Shown here piece after piece: positions 1 to 6,619 of a DNA stretch of 17,326 nt. Numbering within the stretch: the stretch's first letter is position 1; each line of letters begins with the position of its first letter. Source of the DNA: JAWWPY01 sp036394075 (GTDB taxonomy: Bacteria > Actinomycetota > Actinomycetes > Streptosporangiales > Streptosporangiaceae); assembly GCA_036394075.1 (NCBI GenBank), contig DASWFT010000684.1:1-17326 (forward strand). Direction: 5' to 3'. Under the pieces are notes generated by a model. It was given only the letters and a program-made list of their open reading frames with translations. It was not told the DNA's origin and searched no databases. The translations under genes were made by a program, and so were the position numbers.

Positions 1-336
1 CTCGATCACCTGTTTCATCACGGAACTGTTGTCGCCGAGCCAGATCGGACCCGCGAGCACCAGGATGTCGGCGGCGAGCACCTGCTGATAGATGCCCGGC
101 CAGTCATCAGCCGGCCAGCCGTGCTCGGTCATATCCGGCCAGACGCCGGTGGCGATGTCGTGGTCGACCGCCCGCAGCGTGTCGACGGTGACGCCGTTGT
201 TTTCCATGATCGCGCGGCTGCGGTCGATGAGCCCCTGCGTGTGGCTGCGCTCGGGGGACCGCTTGAGGGTGCAGTTGATTACTAGCGCGCGCAGGTCGTC
301 GAACCGCCACGGCAGGCTGGTGCTGGGATCTGTCAT
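1..336 (-). CDS. Flavodoxin-family FMN/NAD(P)H reductase, partial (N-terminal part)
   Basis: Reading leftward from ATG at 336, the frame is open for 112 codons and runs off the window, so the C-terminus is missing. The protein starts MTDPSTSLPWRFDDLRALVI. A first strand and phosphate-binding loop follow (VINCTLKRSPERSHTQGL, residues about 19-36), where flavodoxin-like NADPH-dependent FMN reductases bind the FMN phosphate. Near the edge the motif AGPIWLGDNSSVMKQVIE resembles the 'P-I-W-x-G-x-x-S-x-x-M-K' signature of the family's second flavin loop. The family consists of soluble cytoplasmic flavoproteins that reduce FMN or quinones, or act as iron-sulfur flavoproteins; the substrate cannot be told from this part. 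It diverges from the decayed VOC gene that begins near 417. The family call is fairly secure and the exact reaction is not. Confidence 0.8.
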   Translation of the reverse strand, partial: MTDPSTSLPWRFDDLRALVINCTLKRSPERSHTQGLIDRSRAIMENNGVTVDTLRAVDHDIATGVWPDMTEHGWPADDWPGIYQQVLAADILVLAGPIWLGDNSSVMKQVIE

Positions 337-416
337 CGGGCCAGGATGTCACCTCGTCGGGGATGCCAGAATGGAAGCCGGCAGCCAGCTCACCTGCTCT
401 CCGGGAGCGTCCCGAC

Positions 417-557
417 GTGGAAATCAAGGAACTCGGCCATCTGGTCCTGTTATGTCCGCAACCTCGAGCGTTCCGCGTCGTTCTACCGTGACGTGGGGTC
501 GACTGGCGTAGCGACCCGTCGCTGGTGGCAGCCCCCATCCGGCCGCTCAAACTCTGA
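417..557 (+). pseudogene. VOC (glyoxalase/dioxygenase-like) gene remnant, frameshifted and internally deleted
   Basis: A purine-rich stretch (gggagc, about 403-408) precedes GTG 417, which opens VEIKELGHLVL, a typical first strand of a vicinal-oxygen-chelate domain with its metal-binding His. One extra T at 450/451 shifts the frame; read in the next frame, the sequence continues YVRNLERSASFYRDV, again standard VOC. At about 498 homology jumps to VDWRSDPSLVAAPIRPLKL and a stop at 555-557, which resembles the C-terminal tail of catechol-2,3-dioxygenase-like VOC proteins. This tail is back in the frame of the GTG. Roughly 100 residues of a normal VOC protein are missing between the two pieces. 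The unshifted frame hits TGA at 487-489, so no functional domain can be made. Assignment of the tail rests on recall of the family and is less certain than the N-terminal match. Confidence 0.6.
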
Positions 558-613
558 ATCGCCGCCGCGTGCCGGTGACCGACGTGCCCAGTGATGACGT
601 GAACGAGGTACGG

Positions 614-1573
614 ATGCCGTTGGTGCCCCTGGCGCCCGGCGGGCCGGTGGTCTCGCGGATCGGCCTGGGCCTCGCGGCGCTCGGCCGCCCCGCGTACATC
701 ACCAGCGGCCGGCAGGACGACCTGCCGGACCGCAGCGTGGCCGGCCTGCGGGCCCGCACGTTCTCGATGCTGGACGCCGCCTACGACTCCGGGATCAGGT
801 ATTTCGACGCGGCCCGGTCCTATGGCCGGGCTGAGGAGTTCCTCGGCGGCTGGCTGGCCGGCCGGGATCACGCCGACGCGGTGTGCGGGTCCAAGTGGGG
901 GTACCGCTACACCGGCGGCTGGCGGCTGGATGCCGATCGGCAGGAAGTCAAAGAGCATTCGCTGGCCATGTTCACAACTCAGCTCGCACAGACCAGGGCC
1001 GCGCTCGGCGGCCGGCTGGCGCTGTATCAGGTGCACTCGCTGACGGCTGATTCCGGGCTGCTCGACGACCGCGCGCTGCTGGCCGCGCTCGGCCGGCTGC
1101 GCGCCGAGGGCGTGCTCATCGGCCTGACGACCAGCGGGCCTGGCCAGGCGGACGTCCTCAGGCGGGCCCTGCGGGCCACCGTCGACGGGCAGCCGCTGTT
1201 CGCCGCTGCGCAGGTGACCTGGAATCTCCTTGAGCCGTCGGTCGCTCCCGCCGCGGCGGAGGCCGCCGCCGCCGGATGGACGATCCTGATCAAAGAGGCC
1301 CTCGCCAACGGGCGGCTGGCTCCCGGCGGCGCGGCCGGGCCGCCGGCCCCGGTGGCCGCGCTCGCGGGCGCCCGGAACGTCACGGCGGACGCCATCGCGA
1401 TCGCCGCCGCGCTCGCCAACCCGTGGGCCAGCGTCGTGCTGTCCGGGGCGGTCACCCCCCGGCAGCTCCAGGCCAATCTTGCCGCGCTGGCCGTCGGCGA
1501 CCTCCCGGACCTGGACCTCGCCGAGCCGGCCGGCGCCTACTGGGCCAGCCGGGCCGCCCGGCCCTGGCACTGA
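614..1573 (+). CDS. Aldo/keto reductase
   Basis: This is a cytoplasmic NAD(P)H-dependent oxidoreductase of the AKR superfamily, which forms a (beta/alpha)8 barrel and reduces aldehydes or ketones, or oxidises sugars. From ATG 614 it has 319 residues, close to the usual 290-340. The four catalytic residues are visible: Asp65 and Tyr70 in YFDAARSYGRAEE, Lys94 in SKWGY and His141 in YQVHS. The N-terminus (VVSRIGLGLAALG) fits the first strand. The frame is open back to GTG 569, which would add 15 residues. I prefer ATG 614 because gagg at 605-608 lies five bases upstream and the first barrel strand follows soon after. The cofactor-binding end is less standard, and the SDR-like aldose dehydrogenase group cannot be separated from other AKRs here. 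It is a single gene, lying after the VOC remnant and converging on HPr. The substrate is unknown. Confidence 0.88.
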   Translation: MPLVPLAPGGPVVSRIGLGLAALGRPAYITSGRQDDLPDRSVAGLRARTFSMLDAAYDSGIRYFDAARSYGRAEEFLGGWLAGRDHADAVCGSKWGYRYTGGWRLDADRQEVKEHSLAMFTTQLAQTRAALGGRLALYQVHSLTADSGLLDDRALLAALGRLRAEGVLIGLTTSGPGQADVLRRALRATVDGQPLFAAAQVTWNLLEPSVAPAAAEAAAAGWTILIKEALANGRLAPGGAAGPPAPVAALAGARNVTADAIAIAAALANPWASVVLSGAVTPRQLQANLAALAVGDLPDLDLAEPAGAYWASRAARPWH

Positions 1574-1616
1574 CCGGTCCGGTCCTCAGCACTCAGCATC
1601 TGCCCGGCCCTTAGCA

Positions 1617-1668
1617 CGGTGAATGTGCCATTGCATGGGCGGCAACCCCGGCAACGCCACATTCACCG
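1617..1668. terminator. Imperfect palindrome between convergent genes, probable bidirectional terminator or REP-like element
   Basis: Arms 1617-1634 and 1651-1668 pair over 18 positions with two mismatches; the outer 11 (CGGTGAATGTG) are perfect. The loop is 16 bases. It lies 43 bases after the aldo/keto reductase stop and 64 bases beyond the HPr stop on the other strand, so it could end both transcripts. There is no T-run, which is common in high-GC actinobacteria. The unusual GTGAATGTG arm could instead belong to a dispersed palindromic repeat. Confidence 0.5.
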
Positions 1669-1732
1669 GATCTCACTCGGCGACTGCGCGGAGGTTTGGG
1701 CCCGGTGCCCGGCGTGTCCTCTCAGCCTCCGA

Positions 1733-2011
1733 TCAGCCTCCGACCCGGGTGGCCTCGGCCAGGATGTCTATCATGGTGTTGACTGCCTTTTCTGCGTCCG
1801 GGCCGGCGGCGCGCACGGTGACCTGCTGCCCGCTGGTCGCGCCGAGCCCCATGACGGCGAGCACGCTCCTGGCGTCGGCCCGGCTCGCGCCCACGGTCAG
1901 CTCGACGGCGGATTCGAAGGTCGCGGCCGCCACGGCGAGCGACCCGGCGGGCCGGGCATGGAGGTCGCCAGCCAGAGTGACCGTGACCGTGACCTCACAG
2001 CTTTCTGGCAT
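1733..2011 (-). CDS. HPr-family phosphocarrier protein
   Basis: HPr carries a phosphoryl group from enzyme I to the next PTS protein, here most likely DhaM. The 92-residue product has the family's usual length. The active-site loop DLHARPAG places the phosphorylated histidine at residue 18. The equivalent of the regulatory serine of Firmicutes HPr is Ser49 in ADARSVLAVMGLG. The start ATG 2011 lies inside the end of dhaM (17-base overlap), so the two genes are co-transcribed and probably translationally coupled. Because the neighbours are DHA-kinase genes, this is likely a dedicated HPr rather than the general sugar-PTS one. No other PTS EII gene is present in the window. Confidence 0.93.
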   Translation of the reverse strand: MPESCEVTVTVTLAGDLHARPAGSLAVAAATFESAVELTVGASRADARSVLAVMGLGATSGQQVTVRAAGPDAEKAVNTMIDILAEATRVGG

Positions 2012-2399
2012 GACGTGCCTCCTCGGCCGCGCTCAGCACCGCCTTGACGTCCCCGCCGGCGGCGGCGGTGACGGTGGCCGCGACCGCGCCCTCCACGAAC
2101 GGGGCATCCGCGACTGCGATCGGCTCGGGGAGATCCTCGGATTCGGCGAGCAGCGCGCGGACCGTGAGCACCGAGCTGCCCAGGTCGGGCAGGATCACCA
2201 CGCCGGCCCCGGCATCGGCGAGCGCGAGCGCGCGCTGGACCTTGGCGATGCTGGTCCCAATGCGGCCGTCGTCCGTGCCGCCGGCGGTGGCGATGGCCAC
2301 AGTTCCACCACCGATCTGCCCGGCGAGCTCGGCGGTTCCCTCGGCCAGCGCGGCGCTGTGCGAGACGAGGACGATCCCTACCTTCGCTTCGTCACTCAT
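1995..2399 (-). CDS. dhaM: DhaM, phosphoryl-donor subunit of PTS-dependent dihydroxyacetone kinase (EIIA-Man-like)
   Basis: This 134-residue protein has the mannose-EIIA fold. VGIVLVSHSAALAEG places the phosphorylated histidine at residue 14, and the following GGTDDGRIGTS and VVILPDLGSSVLT stretches are typical of DhaM. DhaM takes phosphate from HPr and recharges the ADP that stays bound to DhaL. In E. coli, DhaM is a fusion of EIIA, HPr and part of EI; here the domains are separate genes (DhaM here, HPr immediately downstream, enzyme I in the other operon). AGGA at 2406-2409 (read on the minus strand) lies six bases before ATG 2399. That ribosome site falls inside the putative IclR operator, so a bound repressor would block the promoter region directly. 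It diverges from the iclR gene with only 41 bases between the start codons. Confidence 0.92.
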   Translation of the reverse strand: MSDEAKVGIVLVSHSAALAEGTAELAGQIGGGTVAIATAGGTDDGRIGTSIAKVQRALALADAGAGVVILPDLGSSVLTVRALLAESEDLPEPIAVADAPFVEGAVAATVTAAAGGDVKAVLSAAEEARHARKL

Positions 2400-2404
2400 G
2401 CTCT

Positions 2405-2421
2405 ATCCTGAATAGTGTTCG
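2405..2421. promoter_or_regulatory. Putative IclR-family operator, dhaM/iclR divergent region
   Basis: The 17-bp sequence ATCCTGAATAGTGTTCG recurs at 7493-7509 before the MIP channel gene with one difference. Its core is an inverted repeat GAA-N5-TTC. It occupies nearly half of the 41-base gap between two divergent start codons, so a regulator bound here could control both dhaM-HPr and its own gene. A second imperfect inverted repeat (TTCG at 2418-2421 and CGAA at 2429-2432) follows. Confidence 0.65.
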
Positions 2422-2440
2422 ACGATACCGAAAGGAACCC

Positions 2441-3220
2441 ATGATCCAGTCTGTGGAGCGCGCGGCCGCGATTCTCGGTGCCCTCGGCTCCGGAACGCCG
2501 CGCCTGGGCGTGACTGAGATTGCCGAGCGGGTCGGGCTGGCCAAGCCGACCGTCCATGGGCTGCTGCGCACGCTGGAGAAGCACGATCTCGTGGCCCAGG
2601 ATCCGGACACCGGCAAATACAGCCTGGGCCCGGGTGTCCTCCAGCTCGGCAACGCTTACCTGGACGGCTCCGAGCTGCGCGCGCGATCGCTGCTGTGGGC
2701 GGAGGCGCTGGCCCAGCGCGCGAACGAGGCGGTCTGGGTTGCGACCCTGTCCGGCTCGCGGGTGATCGTGCTGCATCACGTGTTCCGGCCCGACAACACG
2801 GTGCAGATCCTTGAGGTGGGAGCCGCCATCCCGTGGCATGCCTGCGCGCTCGGGCACGCGATCGTGGCGAACCTGCCCGCGGCGGCGGGCGCGCGCGCGA
2901 TGGCCGGCGACCTTGCCCCGCTGACCGGCCGGACCAAGACGACGAGGGCGGCGCTGGGCCGGGCGCTGGCCCAGGTCCGCAGGCAGGGCTACGCGGTAGA
3001 GGACCAGGAGGCCACGGTGGGTGATGCCGGGGTGGCGGCGCCCATCGTGAACCGGGAGGGCGGCGTCGCCGGGTCGATCGGAGTGGTCGGGCCGGCTGAG
3101 CGGCTGCTGGAGCCGAAGGCACGGGAGGAACTCGCGCGCGCCGTCGTCGAGTCCGCCCGCTCCGTGTCGAGGGATCTTGGCGCGGGCCGCGGCGGCACTG
3201 TGCTGACCGCGCTCAGCTGA
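2441..3220 (+). CDS. IclR-family transcriptional regulator of the DHA/glycerol genes
   Basis: This 259-residue DNA-binding regulator has the normal IclR length. The winged helix-turn-helix is at about residues 1-60 (MIQSVERAAAILGALGSG, then VTEIAERVGLAKPTVHGLLR). The C-terminal effector domain follows, with the family features AVWVATLSGSRVIVLHHV, GAAIPWHACALGHAI and GYAVEDQEATVGDAGVAAPI. AAGGA (2432-2436) lies just before ATG 2441. Actinobacterial glycerol operons are often controlled by IclR proteins such as GylR, and the position between two DHA-kinase operons suggests the same kind of role. The effector (DHA, glycerol or a phosphate ester) cannot be read from the sequence. It is divergent from dhaM and convergent with the enzyme I gene, with two bases between their stop codons. 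Repression and autoregulation are inferred from the shared operator. Confidence 0.92.
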   Translation: MIQSVERAAAILGALGSGTPRLGVTEIAERVGLAKPTVHGLLRTLEKHDLVAQDPDTGKYSLGPGVLQLGNAYLDGSELRARSLLWAEALAQRANEAVWVATLSGSRVIVLHHVFRPDNTVQILEVGAAIPWHACALGHAIVANLPAAAGARAMAGDLAPLTGRTKTTRAALGRALAQVRRQGYAVEDQEATVGDAGVAAPIVNREGGVAGSIGVVGPAERLLEPKAREELARAVVESARSVSRDLGAGRGGTVLTALS

Positions 3221-3222
3221 GG

Positions 3223-4956
3223 TCATAGCGGCGGCACCAGCTTCCAGACCTCGTCTGCGGTTGAGGCCCGCAGCGCCGTGGCGGCCAGCGCCGCACACGC
3301 GGCCGTGTCCAGCTCCGCTACCCAGGACCGGACCCGCTGGACGCGCGCGGCCGGGACGCTGACGGTGTCCACGCCGAGGCCGACCAGCAGCGGCAGCACC
3401 AGCGGGTCGGCGGCCGAGTCGCCGCACACCGAGACCGGGATGCCGGCCCGCCGCCCCGCGTCGGCGACGCATGAGATCAGGGCGAGCACCCGCGGGTGCG
3501 CTGCGAGGGCTGGCGTCGCCGCCGGATCACGCCGGCCGAGCCCCAGCACCTGACCGGTCAAGTCGTTGGTCCCGACCGAGAAAAAGTCGACCGCAGTCGC
3601 GAATGTCCCGGCCGCGGCGGCCGTGGCCTGCAGCTCCACCATGATCCCGAGTCGCGGCAGGTCCGTGCCGAGATCCTCGGCGGCCCGCGTGAGGACGTCA
3701 CGCACCCGGCGCACCTCATCGAGCGAGCTGACCATGGGAATCAGGATCGAGAGCCTGGTGTGGCCGCCGGTCTCCAGCAGGGCCTGCAGCTGATCGGGCA
3801 GGGCGGTGCGGTGCGCGAGCAGTGCGGCCAGGCCAGCCGCCGCACCGGAGGCGGCGCCGACGGCGGTGTCGACGGCGGTGCCGCCGGCCGACGCGGCGGC
3901 CGCGGGCCCAGCGCCCCCGGACGTGGCCTCGATGGAGATGGCGCCGCCGGGCCGCCGTCCGCCGCCGAGGAACGGCGGGATCTTGTCCCCGGAGAAATCG
4001 AGCAGCCGGACCGTGGCCGGTTTGCCCGCCAGCAGGTCAAGTATCGGCGCCAGCTGTGCCCGGTGCTCGGCCAGCGTCGGCCAGGCCAGCGCGCCGGTGT
4101 AGGGGATCTCGGTGCGGAGCAGGCCGACACCCTCGGCGCCGGCGGCCAGCCCCCGCCGGGTCTCGGCCGCCGAGGCGACGTTGCACAGGACGGTGATCTC
4201 GCGCCCATCGGCCGTGCGGGCCGGTCCGAAAGCCTGAGCCTGCCGCTGGCCCGCGCCGTTTCCGGACGCGGCGGCGAGTTCCGCCACGGCCGGACCGACG
4301 ATCAGCTCCGCGGCGTCAGCGTCGAGGATGGCCTGCTGGCCGGCAGGTACCGCGAGGACCGCCGCGTCGACGCCAGTTACCATCGGTATGCCGAGGCCGC
4401 GCGCGATGATCGCCGCGTGGGAACTCGCGCCGCCGCCCACCGACACCGCGCCCACGAGCCCCGCCTCGGCGAACTCGACCAGCTCGGCCGGGCTCACCTC
4501 GCGGCGCACCAGGATGAAGTCCCCGGCCGGCCGCGGCGCCGCGCCGGCGCTGCTGAGGTGATCAAGGACCGCGTCCGCGACCTGGCGGACATCGCCGGCC
4601 CGCTCGGCCAGCTCAGGGGCGGGCAGGGCCTCGATCACCGCGGCCTGCGCCTCCACGGCCTGCCGGACCGCCGCGGCGGCGTCGCTGCCGCCGCGGACCG
4701 CCGCCGCGGCGGGGCCGGCGAGGGCCGGGTCGGCCGCGATCAGCGCGCCGATGTCGATGATGGCCGCTTCCTCGGTGCGGCCGGCCCGGCGCAGCCGCCC
4801 GGCGAGTGCGGACCGGGCCGCCGCCACCGCGGCGAACGCGCCGGCGACCTCGTCGGGTGTGGCGCTGGCCGCCGGGTCCACATCCGCGATATGCAGCCTG
4901 CCGGTGGCCATGCCCTCGGAGACCGGCAGTCCCGTGAACCGCATGGACGGGCTCAT
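3223..4956 (-). CDS. ptsI: PTS enzyme I (phosphoenolpyruvate-protein phosphotransferase), DHA-kinase-linked variant
   Basis: Enzyme I takes phosphate from PEP and passes it to HPr. The 577 residues match the usual length. In order: N-terminal strand FTGLPVSEGMATGRL, HPr-binding helices, the phosphohistidine motif GGGASSHAAIIARG (His180), LLRTE with Arg281, VRLLDFSGDK with Arg317, IMVEL with the metal-ligand Glu, GTNDLTG, and VCGD with the catalytic Cys511. Two oddities: residues about 333-375 are an Ala/Gly-rich stretch where other enzymes I have the R-G-(I/L)-R PEP-binding element, and the Arg expected just before LALLLAH appears as Ala. The canonical P after the metal-ligand Glu is Q. The frame is intact. 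ATG 4956 overlaps the dhaL stop (ATGA), which favours this start over the Met five codons in. It is last in the channel-dhaK-dhaL-ptsI operon and probably serves only this system. Confidence 0.9.
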   Translation of the reverse strand: MSPSMRFTGLPVSEGMATGRLHIADVDPAASATPDEVAGAFAAVAAARSALAGRLRRAGRTEEAAIIDIGALIAADPALAGPAAAAVRGGSDAAAAVRQAVEAQAAVIEALPAPELAERAGDVRQVADAVLDHLSSAGAAPRPAGDFILVRREVSPAELVEFAEAGLVGAVSVGGGASSHAAIIARGLGIPMVTGVDAAVLAVPAGQQAILDADAAELIVGPAVAELAAASGNGAGQRQAQAFGPARTADGREITVLCNVASAAETRRGLAAGAEGVGLLRTEIPYTGALAWPTLAEHRAQLAPILDLLAGKPATVRLLDFSGDKIPPFLGGGRRPGGAISIEATSGGAGPAAAASAGGTAVDTAVGAASGAAAGLAALLAHRTALPDQLQALLETGGHTRLSILIPMVSSLDEVRRVRDVLTRAAEDLGTDLPRLGIMVELQATAAAAGTFATAVDFFSVGTNDLTGQVLGLGRRDPAATPALAAHPRVLALISCVADAGRRAGIPVSVCGDSAADPLVLPLLVGLGVDTVSVPAARVQRVRSWVAELDTAACAALAATALRASTADEVWKLVPPL

Positions 4957-5588
4957 CCCGGCTGCCGCAGCGCGACGTCGTGCAGCGCCCGCAGAATGAG
5001 CGCGGTCGACGCGGCGCCCGGATCCTCATGCCCGACGCTGCGCGGACCGAGATAGCTGGCCCGGCCCTTGAGCGCGTGCATCGAAATCGTGGCCTGGGCT
5101 CCGGCGTCGGCCGCGTCGGCGAGTGCGGCGAGGGCGTCGGCCGGCGACGCCCCCTCCGCGACAGCCTTGCTGAGCGCGCTCGCCGCCGGGGCCAGCGCGT
5201 CCACCATGGTCTTCTCGCCTTCGCGCGCCGCGCCGAGTCTCTGGACTCCGGACAGTGCCGCTTCCAGCGCGCCCGCCAGGGCCCCCAGATCCACCTCGGG
5301 CACGTCCCCCAGCGTCTTGCCTGCCTGCCGGAACGCGGTCCCGTACAGCGGGCCGGACGCGCCGCCCACCTTCGAGATCAGCGTCGAGCCGGTGAGCACC
5401 AGCACCGAGCCAGGAGTCGGCGTCGCGGCCTGCGCGAGCGCCGCCTCGACGGCGTCGAAGCCGCGGGCCAGGTTAATGCCATGATCGGCATCGCCGATCG
5501 CGGCATCGAGCTGGGTGAGGTGATCGCGCTGGGTTTCCACGACCGCTGCTATTTCCGCGATCCAGGCGCGGAAGAATCCGGCGTCCAT
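4953..5588 (-). CDS. dhaL: DhaL, ADP-binding subunit of dihydroxyacetone kinase
   Basis: DhaL holds ADP/ATP as a fixed cofactor and transfers its gamma phosphate to DHA bound on DhaK. From ATG 5588 it has 211 residues, matching E. coli DhaL (210). The Mg-binding acidic loop LDAAIGDADHGINL gives Asp28, Asp33 and Asp35. Downstream are GGASGPLYG, EGEKTMVDALAPA and the C-terminal RASYLGPRSVGHEDPGA, all characteristic. The frame is open to 5702, but that extension overlaps the dhaK end and has no DhaL homology; gggag about seven bases before ATG 5588 supports the shorter start. It lies 38 bases after dhaK and its stop overlaps the enzyme I start by ATGA. Confidence 0.95.
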   Translation of the reverse strand: MDAGFFRAWIAEIAAVVETQRDHLTQLDAAIGDADHGINLARGFDAVEAALAQAATPTPGSVLVLTGSTLISKVGGASGPLYGTAFRQAGKTLGDVPEVDLGALAGALEAALSGVQRLGAAREGEKTMVDALAPAASALSKAVAEGASPADALAALADAADAGAQATISMHALKGRASYLGPRSVGHEDPGAASTALILRALHDVALRQPG

Positions 5589-5626
5589 GTGCGCTCCCTT
5601 GCGGTTTCCGGTGATGCTGTGAAGCT

Positions 5627-6619
5627 CTACCGTCCCCACCGCAGGGCGGGCGTGTCCACTGGTGCGTCCCAGAGACCGGTCAGGCTGTCGGTAAGCCTGC
5701 ACACGGTCACCGAGAATCCCTGCATCTCCAGGCTGGTGATGTAGTTGCCCACCAGGTTCCTGGTGATCCGGGCGCCCTGGCCGGCCAGGTAGCGGTGCAC
5801 CTCGTTGTAGACGAGGTACAGCTCGATCAGCGGAGTCCCGCCCATGCCGTTGACCATCACGAGGAGATCGCCGGTCAGCGGCACGTCGGAGTCAATCGCG
5901 TCCAGGGCCGCTGCCGTGATGTCGCGGGCCGTCGAAAGGGGGGCCCGGGTGCGGCCGGGCTCGCCGTGGATGCCGATGCCAAGCTCGATCTCCTGCTCGC
6001 CGAGCTCGAACGTGGGCTTGCCGACCGCGGGGACGGTGCATGAGGTCAGCGCGACGCCGAAGGACCTGCTGCGCTCGTTGACCTCCGCGGCCACCGCCGC
6101 GACCTCGCTCAGCGCGGCCCCGCGCTCCGCCAGCGCCCCGGCGATCTTCTCCACGAAGACGGTCGCCCCGGTGCCGCGGCGCCCCGCGGTGTAGAGCGAG
6201 TCCTGCACGGCCACATCGTCGTTGATCACGACGGGGGCGACCTCGATGCCCTCGTCTTCCGCCAGTTCGGCGGCCATCCGGAAGTTGAGCACGTCCCCGG
6301 TGTAGTTCTTCACCACGTGCAGCACGCCGGCGCCGCCGTTGACCGCCCTGGTGGCCGCGAGCATCTGGTCCGGGACGGGCGAGGTGAACACCTCGCCCGC
6401 GCATGCCGCGTCCAGCATGCCGTAGCCGACGAAGCCGCCGTGCAGCGGCTCATGGCCGGATCCGCCGCCCGACACCAGGCCCACCTTGCCCGGTGCTGGG
6501 GCACCGGCCCTGGTGATGATCTTGTTATCGAGGTCCACCGCGAGTGAGGGATGCGCGGCCGCCATGCCTGCCAGCGCGTCGGTCACCACGTCCTCGGGGG
6601 CGTTGATGAGCTTCTTCAT
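5627..6619 (-). CDS. dhaK: DhaK, dihydroxyacetone-binding subunit of PTS-dependent DHA kinase
   Basis: DhaK binds DHA covalently through a histidine and presents it to DhaL-ATP for phosphorylation to DHA phosphate, which enters glycolysis. The 330-residue protein begins MKKLINAPEDVVTDALAGM, the standard N-terminus. Key residues sit at the same numbers as in E. coli DhaK: His56 in GGGSGHEPLHGG, Asp109 in KNYTGDVLNF and the DHA-bonding His218 in GIGIHGEPGR. The C-terminus has MVNGMGGTPLIELYLVYNEV. At 330 residues it is slightly shorter than E. coli DhaK (about 356). ATG 6619 overlaps the stop of the upstream MIP channel gene (ATGA), fixing the start and implying coupling. The frame is open upstream to 6781 but that part is the channel gene read out of frame. 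Confidence 0.96.
   Translation of the reverse strand: MKKLINAPEDVVTDALAGMAAAHPSLAVDLDNKIITRAGAPAPGKVGLVSGGGSGHEPLHGGFVGYGMLDAACAGEVFTSPVPDQMLAATRAVNGGAGVLHVVKNYTGDVLNFRMAAELAEDEGIEVAPVVINDDVAVQDSLYTAGRRGTGATVFVEKIAGALAERGAALSEVAAVAAEVNERSRSFGVALTSCTVPAVGKPTFELGEQEIELGIGIHGEPGRTRAPLSTARDITAAALDAIDSDVPLTGDLLVMVNGMGGTPLIELYLVYNEVHRYLAGQGARITRNLVGNYITSLEMQGFSVTVCRLTDSLTGLWDAPVDTPALRWGR

Noticed and set aside
346..594. 82-codon frame as a separate gene
   Set aside because: Only its middle (about 451-495) resembles a VOC protein; the match begins and ends in other frames, so it is part of a pseudogene.
107..1570. 487-codon open frame on the minus strand opposite the aldo/keto reductase
   Set aside because: Pro/Gly/Arg-rich with no domain; it is the complement of a gene with clear catalytic residues and arises from high GC.
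3496..5055. 519-codon open frame on the plus strand opposite enzyme I
   Set aside because: Arg/Gly-rich shadow of the enzyme I gene; no homology or ribosome site.
5589..5702. 38-residue N-terminal extension of DhaL
   Set aside because: It overlaps the dhaK 3' end and lacks DhaL homology; ATG 5588 has a good ribosome site and gives the family length.
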